Shown here one piece after another: positions 43,673 to 52,219 of a stretch of 64,000 nt of DNA. The notes beneath the pieces are model-generated. The model was not told where the DNA came from. It saw only the letters and a program-made list of their open reading frames with translations, and made no database searches. The first letter of the stretch is position 1. The number at the start of each line of letters is the position of its first letter. A program made the translations under genes and the position numbers. The DNA lies in assembly GCF_000026945.1 (NCBI RefSeq), contig NC_012861.1, positions 2,170,001-2,234,000 of the forward strand. Direction: 5' to 3'. Source of the DNA: Candida dubliniensis CD36. Its lineage: Eukaryota > Ascomycota > Pichiomycetes > Serinales > Debaryomycetaceae.

Positions 43673-44701
43673 ATGGTCAAAGTTACTGTTGCAGGTGCTG
43701 CTGGGGGTATTGGTCAACCATTATCCTTGCTTTTAAAATTAAATCCAAATGTTGATGAGTTGGCATTATTTGATATCGTCAATGCCAAAGGAGTGGCTGC
43801 AGATTTATCCCACATTAATACACCAGCTGTTGTTACTGGACATCAGCCAGCAAACAAGGAAGACAAAACAGCAATCAGTGAAGCTTTGAAGGGAACTGAT
43901 TTAGTTATTATCCCTGCTGGTGTCCCAAGAAAACCAGGTATGACTAGAGCCGATTTGTTCAATATTAATGCTTCCATTATTAGAGACTTGGTTGCTAACA
44001 TTGCTAGAGTCGCTCCAACTGCTGCAATTTTGATTATCTCGAATCCCGTAAATGCCACTGTGCCAATTGCTGCTGAAGTGTTGAAAAAATTGGGTGTTTT
44101 CAATCCGCGCAAATTGTTTGGTGTCACTACCTTGGATAGTGTCAGAGCAGAAACCTTTTTGGGTGAATTGACCAACACTGATCCAACCAAATTGAAGGGT
44201 AAAATTTCAGTTATTGGTGGTCATTCTGGAGATACTATTGTGCCATTGATCAATTATGATGCTAGTGTTGGTGTATTGAGTGACTCTGATTACAAAAACT
44301 TTGTACACCGAGTTCAATTTGGTGGTGACGAAGTTGTTAAAGCTAAGAATGGTGCAGGTTCCGCCACTTTGTCTATGGCCTATGCTGGTTATAGGTTTGC
44401 TGATTATGTGATTAGCTCATTAACTGGTCGTGCTACACCTGCTGGTAGAATTCCGGATTCATCATACGTTTATTTGCCAGGTATCTCAGGAGGTAAAGAA
44501 TTCTCTGCAAAATATGTTGACGGGGTTGATTTCTTTTCAGTTCCAGTCGTATTGTCACAAGGTGAGATCAGATCATTTGTAAATCCGTTTGAAGAGTTAA
44601 CCGTAACTAACGAAGAGAAAAAGTTGGTTGAAGTTGCATTGAAAGGGTTGAAAAGCTCAATTACTCAAGGTACGGAATTTGTCAATGCTTCTAAGTTGTA
44701 A
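43673..44701 (+). CDS. MDH3: Malate dehydrogenase with C-terminal SKL (peroxisomal, MDH3-type; MDH1-3 in C. albicans naming, from memory)
   Basis: 342 residues from ATG 43673 ([20 protein letters not shown]). The 28 upstream in-frame codons are a Phe/Ser-rich read-through of the leader. Oxidises malate to oxaloacetate with NAD+. Seen: the NAD-binding GAAGGIGQ loop at the very N-terminus, [12 protein letters not shown] with substrate arginines, [11 protein letters not shown], and [11 protein letters not shown] with the catalytic His. The protein ends NASKL: the terminal SKL is a canonical PTS1 peroxisomal signal. There is no mitochondrial presequence. This fits the peroxisomal isoform that reoxidises NADH during fatty-acid oxidation. 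Confidence 0.93.
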   Translation: MVKVTVAGAAGGIGQPLSLLLKLNPNVDELALFDIVNAKGVAADLSHINTPAVVTGHQPANKEDKTAISEALKGTDLVIIPAGVPRKPGMTRADLFNINASIIRDLVANIARVAPTAAILIISNPVNATVPIAAEVLKKLGVFNPRKLFGVTTLDSVRAETFLGELTNTDPTKLKGKISVIGGHSGDTIVPLINYDASVGVLSDSDYKNFVHRVQFGGDEVVKAKNGAGSATLSMAYAGYRFADYVISSLTGRATPAGRIPDSSYVYLPGISGGKEFSAKYVDGVDFFSVPVVLSQGEIRSFVNPFEELTVTNEEKKLVEVALKGLKSSITQGTEFVNASKL

Positions 44702-44810
44702 CTTATTTATAGGAATGTATTTATAATTAAGAGAAATTAAGCATCATATCGTCATAATTGCAAGTAAGAAAAAAAAAAAATTCAGACCACCGAAATGGAG
44801 AGTATGAGCA

Positions 44811-44820
44811 AAAAAAAAAA
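44811..44820 (-). terminator. Pol III terminator of tRNA-Val
   Basis: Ten consecutive T on the minus strand, 15 nt after the discriminator base. Confidence 0.8.
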
Positions 44821-44835
44821 TGAAATATTGCAACA

Positions 44836-44931
44836 TGATCGAGCCGAGGATCGAACTCGGGACCTTTTCGGGACTTACATCCATTGCTGGAAATGTAAAC
44901 GAAACGTGATAGGCCGCTACACTACTCAACC
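44836..44931 (-). tRNA. tRNA-Val (anticodon UAC) with a 22-nt intron
   Basis: On the minus strand the acceptor GGTTGAG (44931-44925) pairs with CTCGATC plus discriminator A (44836). Other parts are D stem GTG/CAC, anticodon stem TTTCG/CGAAA, variable loop AGGTC, and T arm CCGAG-TTCGATC-CTCGG. The anticodon loop reads TTTACA before the intron, giving anticodon TAC after U33. The intron is at 44872-44893, immediately 3' of position 37. It contains ATGTAA, complementary to the anticodon-loop TTACAT, the usual intron-anticodon pairing. Mature length is 74 nt. A ten-T run (44820-44811) acts as the Pol III terminator. The anticodon depends on the intron placement. Confidence 0.87.
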
Positions 44932-45550
44932 AGTTGTCGGCAAAGTAAATTTTTTAGATTTATATACTGTATAAATTCATTATGATTCAGTCAATTCATT
45001 CAGTTTATACAATTACATTTGAATGTTTAATTGAAGTATTGCTTTTGCTGTCTACAAACAGCAATATAATTATTAGTTTTCTGATGGAAATATGTCTGCG
45101 CAAAATTCTGAATCATTTGCTCTTACAAGGCAGCATTCAAAACAGTAGTACATTTGTAAATTATTCCATCCTCTATTCATATTAATAGCTGTTGTATACC
45201 CTTTAGGCATGTATAAACTGTCAAAATTGTTTTAAATTGTAAAGTTATCTTTCACTAATGCAGTAATGTGATTAATCAATTCAATCTGAACAACAACAAG
45301 TTTGATTGTTAAAATAATTTTGATTAGAATGTTAAGCGAAAAAAAGATAAAAAGAAGAATATACATATATCATCAAAATTACAGTTCAAACAGATCATTT
45401 TTGGAACAAACTTCCCTTCCATAGGCATATCCAGCTAAAAATAGTAATAATAAGAGTTAACTAACAAGTATTCTTCAAAAATTCATTAAAATTGTTGAGG
45501 AGTAAAAAAAAGGTAATAAAAAACGCGAATTTTTAGCTCACCATGAATTT
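44932..45550. other. Intergenic region between the two tRNA genes
   Basis: About 620 bp, AT-rich, no gene. Only the 5' flanks of the two tRNAs; open frames are short and uninformative. Confidence 0.5.
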
Positions 45551-45638
45551 GCAGCTTTAGCTCATCTGGGAGAGCCTCAGACTGAAGAATTTCAAACCTG
45601 AAATCTGGAGGTACTGTGTTCGAGCCACAGAAGCTGCA
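45551..45638 (+). tRNA. tRNA-Phe (anticodon GAA) with a 15-nt intron
   Basis: Acceptor GCAGCTT pairs with AAGCTGC plus discriminator A at 45638. D arm GCTC...GAGC; anticodon stem TCAGA/TCTGG; loop C-T-GAA-G-intron-A; T arm CTGTG-TTCGAGC-CACAG. Intron at 45588-45602 directly after position 37, as in other yeast tRNA-Phe genes. Mature length 73 nt. A run of 13 T follows directly (45639-45651) and terminates Pol III. Confidence 0.95.
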
Positions 45639-45651
45639 TTTTTTTTTTTTT
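45639..45651 (+). terminator. Pol III terminator of tRNA-Phe
   Basis: Uninterrupted T run directly abutting the discriminator base. Confidence 0.85.
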
Positions 45652-45802
45652 CCTTTTTAAGGGCTTTCCTTTAGTTACCATAATTGTAAAGCTTGTGCAA
45701 AAGAGATCATAAGGAGAAAGATTGATCGATAACCATTATTATTGGTACTATAAATTAACTTATTTCATTATTATCTGTGTAGTATACTCCCGTCTTTTCA
45801 AC

Positions 45803-48595
45803 TTAGACTTCAATTTTCAAAGAAACCAGAACCAATCCTTTCTCTCTATTGGCCCATGTAACCCAATTAGGGCTGTAATGAACCAATTCATTGTAGGCAG
45901 GTATAGCCAATTCTGCGTTAGTTGCATTATCACCACCTCCAATACCTGGGGCCAAATCTGCCCAATAACATTCAACGTCAACTGACAATGTATTCACTTC
46001 GTCATCAATATTTGGCAACCAATCAAATCCTATATGATAATTTTTATTCCAATCCAATTTATTCAAAACCAATTGATCAATTCCTGCAACGTCTTTATAA
46101 ATGTAATTACCCTTGGAGTCTCTCGAAAACCCATCTGGAATGGACTTGAAGTTGTTCACAGATTTGCTTTTGTTGTATATTACGACTGCCTTCACTTTCT
46201 TTTTTGTGAAATATAATGTGCACATTCTATTTTCTGGAGCAGTAATAATTATTTCTCCAGAAAGTAATCCATATGATTCAATTTTTGACGAATTCACTAT
46301 TTCAACATTAACGTAATCTTTCAAACTTTTACCAGGTATAACATTAGGAGCAAGAGCACTCTTGTATGAACAAGCTTCAAGACCATCAGACAAAGCTTCA
46401 CATTCAACTTTGGTATGTGTCTCCTTGACCGATGGCATATCGGACAAAATGTCACTAAAAATACCTTTTCTACCATAAACCTCAACAAAACTGTCTTGAC
46501 TTTTGTTCAAGTCTACTTTTTGGATGAACCTCAATTTCAAGGGATTTTCCTGGTTAAAAGGATCAAGAAAAGAAATTAATGCAACCCCCAGTATGGCAAA
46601 GATGGTTAAACCAAAAACAATGAACCTGTTTAATTTGTAAACAAATGGCAAAATTGGTAATATCCAAAATTGCGAAAAGAGTTGTATCAACAAATAAATA
46701 AGATTCTCAGCAGCAAAGGATTCTTGGATTGATTTGTTGATGCCGTCTAGAACCAACCAACCAGAATTGAAAATAATTAGTGATGATATTGGCACAATAA
46801 GTAAGTATTGCAATGACCAATCATATCCGAAATGTTGCATCAAGTGTTTGACAGTATTGCCATCGTGATGACGAAATTCCTCTTGCTCATCCTCGTCAGT
46901 GTCATCTGACCCATATCTTTCTGCTGTTCCGGTCAACAAGGGTTCATCAGAACCATCATTAGAACTTTGCTTAATACTTCTACTAAAAGTCCACCCAATT
47001 AAACCAAACAAAGAAGCAGTGGCTTCAAGAAAAAATAATACCGTGAAAGGAAACTCACCAGTGTGATCATCTCCAATTTTATTTTGACTCAAGCCATGGG
47101 TAACATAAATCAAAATTAACCAATAAATAAAGGATATTTCAATTATTGTTATTAGCTTTTGGTCGCCAGAGGGACTTACCCAATTGACACCATTTAAGAA
47201 AACATAGTAAATCAAAAGCAGAATTGAAGTGGTAGTAGCCACCAACAATAACGGATGAGATGACGGTAAAAATGGATTAGCTATTTGGAATCCTTGGTTC
47301 ACGACAATCATGACAATCGCCACTGTCAAAACTATTGCCAATGGTAGACTCAAAAAATTGGAAGTACCTATTTTCCATTTCTTATATCTAACAGTTATAA
47401 ACAACAATGGACCGCTGAGTATGGGGAATAAAACTATTAACACCAGATTGATAGTCACTAAGGCGGAAATAGGTGATGAAAAAAAGTACCCCAAAAAACT
47501 TGTGTACACAGCAAATTCATCTTTACCAGAATCGTTAATCTTCTGGTTTGAAACAAAATTGGCAAAATCAATTGAGTTGGACAACATATGCCACAACGAT
47601 TTTAAGTTTATGTTTTTGATATTGTCTTCAGCTGTGTGATAAATATCTCTTGGTTTATAAAATGCCAAATCCAACCCACGAAGACCCGCCTCCTTATAAA
47701 CTTTATAATCAGTCTCACTATGAATCAAGTGGTTGTTGAATCCTTGCTGGAAAATAGATGTTGCATAAGGATACCTAACTTTATTGAAATACTTGACAAT
47801 CCCGTAATCAGTTCCTCTGAACAAAATTGCCTTACCACCAGCACCAGTGCCTTCCAAATTCAAAAAGAAGCCAATTTGTTTAAACCATGGATGTGATACA
47901 AAAGCCTGGGCTCCATATAAACCAAACTCCTCATCGTTATTAAAATTAAAAATAACTGTACGTCTAGGTTGTTCGTTTTGAGCAAAAAACCGCAAAACAC
48001 CTAACAAGCTTGCAATCCCCATTCCATCATCAGTGACACCAAAGCTTGATGGAACCGAGTCATAGTGTGCAGAGAGAAGCAAGGCAGGGAGGGATGCGTC
48101 AGAGCCATTAATTCTAACCAAAAGATTGTTACTCTCATAATAAGAAACAATGCTCTTGGCCGATTCATACAACACTTTTTCACCGTCATTGTTGTATTCC
48201 GTATATGGGTTCTCTTTGATAATATCGTGAATTCTAGATTCTAGGTAATCATGGACACGGTCATTGGCACGTGAACCATAGGTGTGGGGATAACGTGCGA
48301 TATTCTGCAAATCTAACCATGATGACTTCAAAATTTCATTTTCCAACTTATTTGTTGGCAACTCAATCGTAAGGTCCAAATTGTTATCGTACAAAGATAA
48401 CGCAATAGTAAAGATAATTGTCAATATAACAAATAATGTTAATGATGTTTTACGGTAACCGAAAATAGATCTAATTGCACGAACGAAAACATTTGGTTGG
48501 TTGTGGCTGTTGTAGTAATTTGAGCCACCACCACCAGTATTAGTGAGATTATCATCGGAAACGGATGATGTATCATGAACTTCTTCCTGCGGCAT
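45803..48595 (-). CDS. PFF1: Vacuolar membrane M28 metalloprotease
   Basis: 930 residues from ATG 48595 (three upstream codons begin at TTG). A cytosolic N-terminus precedes TM1 (SLTLFVILTIIFTIALSLYD, ~50-70). Then comes a lumenal M28 peptidase domain with zinc ligands in LLLSAHYDSVP (H177, D179), GVTDDGMGIAS, FNNDEEFGLYGAQAF and HLIHSETDYKVY, the full M28 set. Eight or so further TM segments lie between ~380 and 680, interrupted by an acidic Ser/Asp-rich loop (~555-585), and a lumenal C-terminal domain follows. This is the architecture of yeast Pff1, in which the protease domain faces the vacuole lumen; substrates are unknown. Divergent from HEM12. Confidence 0.92.
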   Translation of the reverse strand: MPQEEVHDTSSVSDDNLTNTGGGGSNYYNSHNQPNVFVRAIRSIFGYRKTSLTLFVILTIIFTIALSLYDNNLDLTIELPTNKLENEILKSSWLDLQNIARYPHTYGSRANDRVHDYLESRIHDIIKENPYTEYNNDGEKVLYESAKSIVSYYESNNLLVRINGSDASLPALLLSAHYDSVPSSFGVTDDGMGIASLLGVLRFFAQNEQPRRTVIFNFNNDEEFGLYGAQAFVSHPWFKQIGFFLNLEGTGAGGKAILFRGTDYGIVKYFNKVRYPYATSIFQQGFNNHLIHSETDYKVYKEAGLRGLDLAFYKPRDIYHTAEDNIKNINLKSLWHMLSNSIDFANFVSNQKINDSGKDEFAVYTSFLGYFFSSPISALVTINLVLIVLFPILSGPLLFITVRYKKWKIGTSNFLSLPLAIVLTVAIVMIVVNQGFQIANPFLPSSHPLLLVATTTSILLLIYYVFLNGVNWVSPSGDQKLITIIEISFIYWLILIYVTHGLSQNKIGDDHTGEFPFTVLFFLEATASLFGLIGWTFSRSIKQSSNDGSDEPLLTGTAERYGSDDTDEDEQEEFRHHDGNTVKHLMQHFGYDWSLQYLLIVPISSLIIFNSGWLVLDGINKSIQESFAAENLIYLLIQLFSQFWILPILPFVYKLNRFIVFGLTIFAILGVALISFLDPFNQENPLKLRFIQKVDLNKSQDSFVEVYGRKGIFSDILSDMPSVKETHTKVECEALSDGLEACSYKSALAPNVIPGKSLKDYVNVEIVNSSKIESYGLLSGEIIITAPENRMCTLYFTKKKVKAVVIYNKSKSVNNFKSIPDGFSRDSKGNYIYKDVAGIDQLVLNKLDWNKNYHIGFDWLPNIDDEVNTLSVDVECYWADLAPGIGGGDNATNAELAIPAYNELVHYSPNWVTWANREKGLVLVSLKIEV

Positions 48596-49057
48596 CAAGT
48601 TCAATTGAATAATTTTATTTTTCCGTTATCTGTGAATGCTGTTGATGAACGTGTGGAGAAGGGGGGGGGGGAAACAGGAAGTATAATTAGAATCTCAACG
48701 AGAAAGATAAGGAGCATAAAGTATTCTATTTTTTTTTTATGTATTCAGTAAAGATGAAGAAAGCAACCGAGAATTTTATCCTCATCATGTCAAACAAAAC
48801 AAACAGCATCTTGAACACAAAAGCTAAACATTTTTTTCTGCATTCTAATTTCACACACATCGTACACACACACACACGCGCACGCACACCCTCACCAGTT
48901 GATAGTGTCCAATTGTCAAAAAAAAGGCATTAGAGCTTATGAAAAATCTTCAACACTAACGTTTGAGTTCTACAACGAAATATTTAAATAGAACAATTCT
49001 GCCAGATTCATTTCATAGAGAAAGAAAAATATACAACAACACTCCCAGAATCGGATT
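48596..49057. promoter_or_regulatory. Bidirectional PFF1-HEM12 promoter
   Basis: 462 bp between divergent ATGs. It contains a G10-11 homopolymer at about 48661-48671, a poly-T run near 48730, and a CA/CG dinucleotide repeat at about 48858-48888. No other motif stands out. Confidence 0.5.
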
Positions 49058-50231
49058 ATGCCAGAATTTGCACCATTGAAGAATGACTTGATACTTAGAG
49101 CAGCTAAGGGTGAGAAAGTTGAAAGACCACCCATCTGGATCATGGTTTGTACCTTTTTTTTTTTTAATCCTCCACAGTATCGGGGTAGTTTAATTTTCAG
49201 AATTCCATTACTAACAAGATGCAATTTAACAGAGACAAGCCGGCCGTTATCTACCAGAGTATCATGAAGTTAAAGGTAAAAGAGATTTTTTTGAAACTTG
49301 TCAGGATGCAGAAATTGCATCAGCTATCACAATTCAACCAGTAGATCATTTTGATGGGTTGATAGATGCAGCCATCATTTTCAGCGACATTTTGGTCATT
49401 CCTCAAGCAATGGGATTTGAAATAAATATGATTGAAGGGAAAGGTCCAGTCTTTGCTGCTCCATTAAGAACACCAGAAGATTTATCAAGAATAGATTTGA
49501 AACCAGATGTCAAGACCAAATTGGCATGGGCATACAAGGCAATCACATTGACAAGAACCAAATTGAATGGCAGAGTACCACTTTTGGGATTTGTTGGTGC
49601 ACCTTGGACTTTATTGGTTTACATGACCGAGGGCCAAGGATCCAAAATGTTCAGATTTGCTAAAGAGTGGATTTTCAAGTACCCACAAGCCGCACACAAA
49701 CTTTTACAAGCTACTTGTGATGCCTGTATTGAATTCTTAGCTCAACAAATTGTTGCCGGTGCTCAAATGGTACAGATTTTTGAATCATGGGCAGGTGAGT
49801 TAGGTCCAGATGATTTTAATGAGTTTTCTTTACCGTACTTGAAGCAAATTGCTGCTAAATTGCCGCCCAGATTGAAAGAATTGGGTATAGAGGAACACAT
49901 TCCAATGACTGTTTTTGCCAAAGGAGCATGGTACGCTTTAGATAGTTTATGTGATTCTGGCTACGATTGTGTGTCACTTGATTGGCTCTACAAACCAGAA
50001 GATGCCGTTGAAGTTGTTAATGGAAGAAGAATCACTTTACAAGGTAACTTAGACCCAGGTGTCATGTATGGATCCGACGAAGTAATCGCCAAGAAAGTTA
50101 AAACAATGTTAGAAGGGTTTGGTAAACAAAATTACATTATTAATTTTGGACATGGTACTCATCCATTTATGGATCCAAAAAAAATCGAATTCTTTTTGCA
50201 ACAATGTCATAAAGTCGGTGAGTCATTATAA
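49058..50231 (+). CDS. HEM12: Uroporphyrinogen decarboxylase (spliced, one intron)
   Basis: Exon 1 is 49058-49144 (29 codons, ending RPPIWIM). Exon 2 is 49233-50231 and begins [20 protein letters not shown]. The spliced protein has 361 residues, matching the family's ~362. It decarboxylates uroporphyrinogen III to coproporphyrinogen III in the cytosol. Signatures: [17 protein letters not shown] spanning the junction (substrate-binding Arg in RQAGR), [17 protein letters not shown] with the catalytic Asp, [39 protein letters not shown] and [10 protein letters not shown]. Reading without splicing would lose the R-Q-A-G-R motif, so the intron is required. HEM3 and HEM4 are in the same window. Confidence 0.96.
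49145..49232 (+). other. HEM12: HEM12 intron (88 nt)
   Basis: 5' site ATG|GTTTGT, branch site TACTAAC at about 49209-49215, 3' site TTTAACAG. Removal joins WIM to RQAGR in frame exactly where the family is continuous. The donor GTTTGT deviates from the yeast consensus GTATGT at the third base. Confidence 0.93.
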
Positions 50232-50487
50232 AACTGTCTTTGCCAATATTTACATTCAATAACAAACACACAAAAACAAAAACAAAAACTACAATATTTA
50301 ATAGTCATATGTATATATATATATAATGGTTGCTTAGGTAGGAAGATATGAAAGTTCTTTTTAACATTTTTTTTTTTTTTCGTTCTGATTTCTTGAACTT
50401 CTAATTTTTTTTTCCAGTTAGTGGAGTTGCTTTTTTTTTTTTTCTAAACGTATTCATTTGCTTCTATTATTCCTCTCGATAATCATA

Positions 50488-52194
50488 ATGAGTCAGGAAG
50501 ATTTTTACATATATAATTTGCTGGAGAAAGTGATAAACTCGCTTGAGCTTTTGTACTTTGATTCAAAAACCTCGGAGAGTGTCAAAGTAGAAGATGCACA
50601 GTCAGAACCAACCCATCCATCACGTAAGCTGACACAGCACGACACAGCATACTATAAATCAGATTTATATCGTTATAATTTGAAAAGAAAACTCAATGAT
50701 TTACCACCGGTGACAGAAGAAGAATTTGATAAACTTCTTGAAGAAGAGTCAATTGAAAGTTTGTCGGGATCTGATGAGGAAGAAAGTGATGGCGACGAAG
50801 AAGAAGGCAAATTACAAAACCTAATACAGAAGTTGGATATGAGAGATGAGAATGAGCACGAAGAGTCAACGGTAAGCCATCTTAATACCAAGTCTCCATT
50901 TATACTATTTGGTTCGTCATTGGTTCCACCAGACAAAGCCATTGGTGCCTATAAGGCGGTGTTTTCTTCCTCACAACTCGAAAACCCAACCAAGAGCTTT
51001 CAACAATTTCTGAGAGCAGGAAAGTCTGCATTATTTATGATTGGTGGTGGTCATTTTGCAGGCGCCATTATTTCACACGCACGCAAAAGCATTCGTGGAA
51101 ATGCTCCAAATATGAAAGAATCCATTCAGGAACAGGCTGTAGATATTATTCAGTCGAAAACATTTCATAGATACACAACAAGAAGAAAACAAGGTGGCTC
51201 TCAAAGTGCAAGTGATAATGCTCGTGGCAAGGCAAACTCTGCCGGTTCCAGTATAAGAAGATACAATGAACAAGCATTAATACAAGAAGTAAGAGAGTTG
51301 TTGCATGATTGGAAGAATCATCTCCAGGAATGTTCAGCAATCTACATACGTGCGAATGGTGCGTCGAATAGAAAGATCTTGGTAGGTTATGAGGGCTCTC
51401 CAATAGAGAACAACGATCCTAGGTTAAGGGGATTTCCATTCACTACTAGAAGAGCCACAACATCAGAGCTAAAAAGGGCATGGGTAGAGTTGACTCATTT
51501 GCATGTTGTTGATATGCCAAAAGTTGAAAAGAAAAAACAAAAAGTAGTGACTTCAAGTAAAGTGGTGCAAAAACCTACGAAATCACCAGAAGAATTGGAA
51601 CATGAGCAATTAAACAGCGAGTTAATCGGACTTTTGAAGAAACAAAGAGCACCCAAATTGATTAATTTTGTCAAACAAAACAAGATCAACGTTGATGAGC
51701 TCAAATTGGATTACACACACACTCCTACATTGTTGCATTATGCAGCTGCAAATGGACTTGGTCATATGGTCCAAGTTTTACTTGTTAACCTCAAAGCCTC
51801 CCCTAATGTTTGCAATAGTGCGGGAAGAACCCCAGCTGAGGTTGCTGATACTACTGCAAGAAAAGTATTTCAAATAGTTAGACACAAGTTGGGTGAAGAG
51901 TATTGCGATTGGAATGCAGCCAAAGTTGGTCCGCCGAAAAGTAAAGAAGAGATAGAACAAGAAGAGAAATCAAAGAACGAACAACTTGAATTGGAAAAGA
52001 AAAAATTGATTCAAGAGGAGTTGGCTAAAAAGACAGAGCTCGAATTGAAAAAACCTACTTTTTCTTCTAGCGGTGTATTAGGTAAACATGTTGATGATTT
52101 GACTGGACTCAGTGAACAACAGAAAATGCGGTTGATGAGAGAACAACGAGCCAGAGCAGCCGAAGCAAGAATGAAACGTTTAAACCCAACTTAA
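50488..52194 (+). CDS. VMS1: Vms1/ANKZF1-type peptidyl-tRNA hydrolase of ribosome quality control
   Basis: 568 residues from ATG 50488 (MSQEDFYIYN). Vms1 releases stalled nascent chains from 60S ribosomes and works with Cdc48 at mitochondria. Seen: a KSDLYRYNLKRKL segment normally part of the N-terminal zinc finger; an acidic linker; the VLRF1 domain (about 135-345) with MIGGGHFAGAII, then HRYTTRRKQGGSQSAS carrying the catalytic glutamine at Q239. Further on are ankyrin repeats (TPTLLHYAAANGLGHMVQVL), a Glu/Lys coiled coil (~480-530) and a C-terminal Arg-rich helix (MREQRARAAEARMKRL) like the Cdc48-binding VIM motif. Odd: the zinc-finger cysteines and histidines are absent. Its stop lies 25 bp from the convergent RDH54 stop. 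Confidence 0.92.
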   Translation: MSQEDFYIYNLLEKVINSLELLYFDSKTSESVKVEDAQSEPTHPSRKLTQHDTAYYKSDLYRYNLKRKLNDLPPVTEEEFDKLLEEESIESLSGSDEEESDGDEEEGKLQNLIQKLDMRDENEHEESTVSHLNTKSPFILFGSSLVPPDKAIGAYKAVFSSSQLENPTKSFQQFLRAGKSALFMIGGGHFAGAIISHARKSIRGNAPNMKESIQEQAVDIIQSKTFHRYTTRRKQGGSQSASDNARGKANSAGSSIRRYNEQALIQEVRELLHDWKNHLQECSAIYIRANGASNRKILVGYEGSPIENNDPRLRGFPFTTRRATTSELKRAWVELTHLHVVDMPKVEKKKQKVVTSSKVVQKPTKSPEELEHEQLNSELIGLLKKQRAPKLINFVKQNKINVDELKLDYTHTPTLLHYAAANGLGHMVQVLLVNLKASPNVCNSAGRTPAEVADTTARKVFQIVRHKLGEEYCDWNAAKVGPPKSKEEIEQEEKSKNEQLELEKKKLIQEELAKKTELELKKPTFSSSGVLGKHVDDLTGLSEQQKMRLMREQRARAAEARMKRLNPT

Positions 52195-52219
52195 TATAAA
52201 CGTGTATATATTTTTTCAA

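Noticed and set aside
44744..44929. 61-codon frame on the minus strand
   Set aside because: It is the tRNA-Val gene and its poly-T terminator read as protein.
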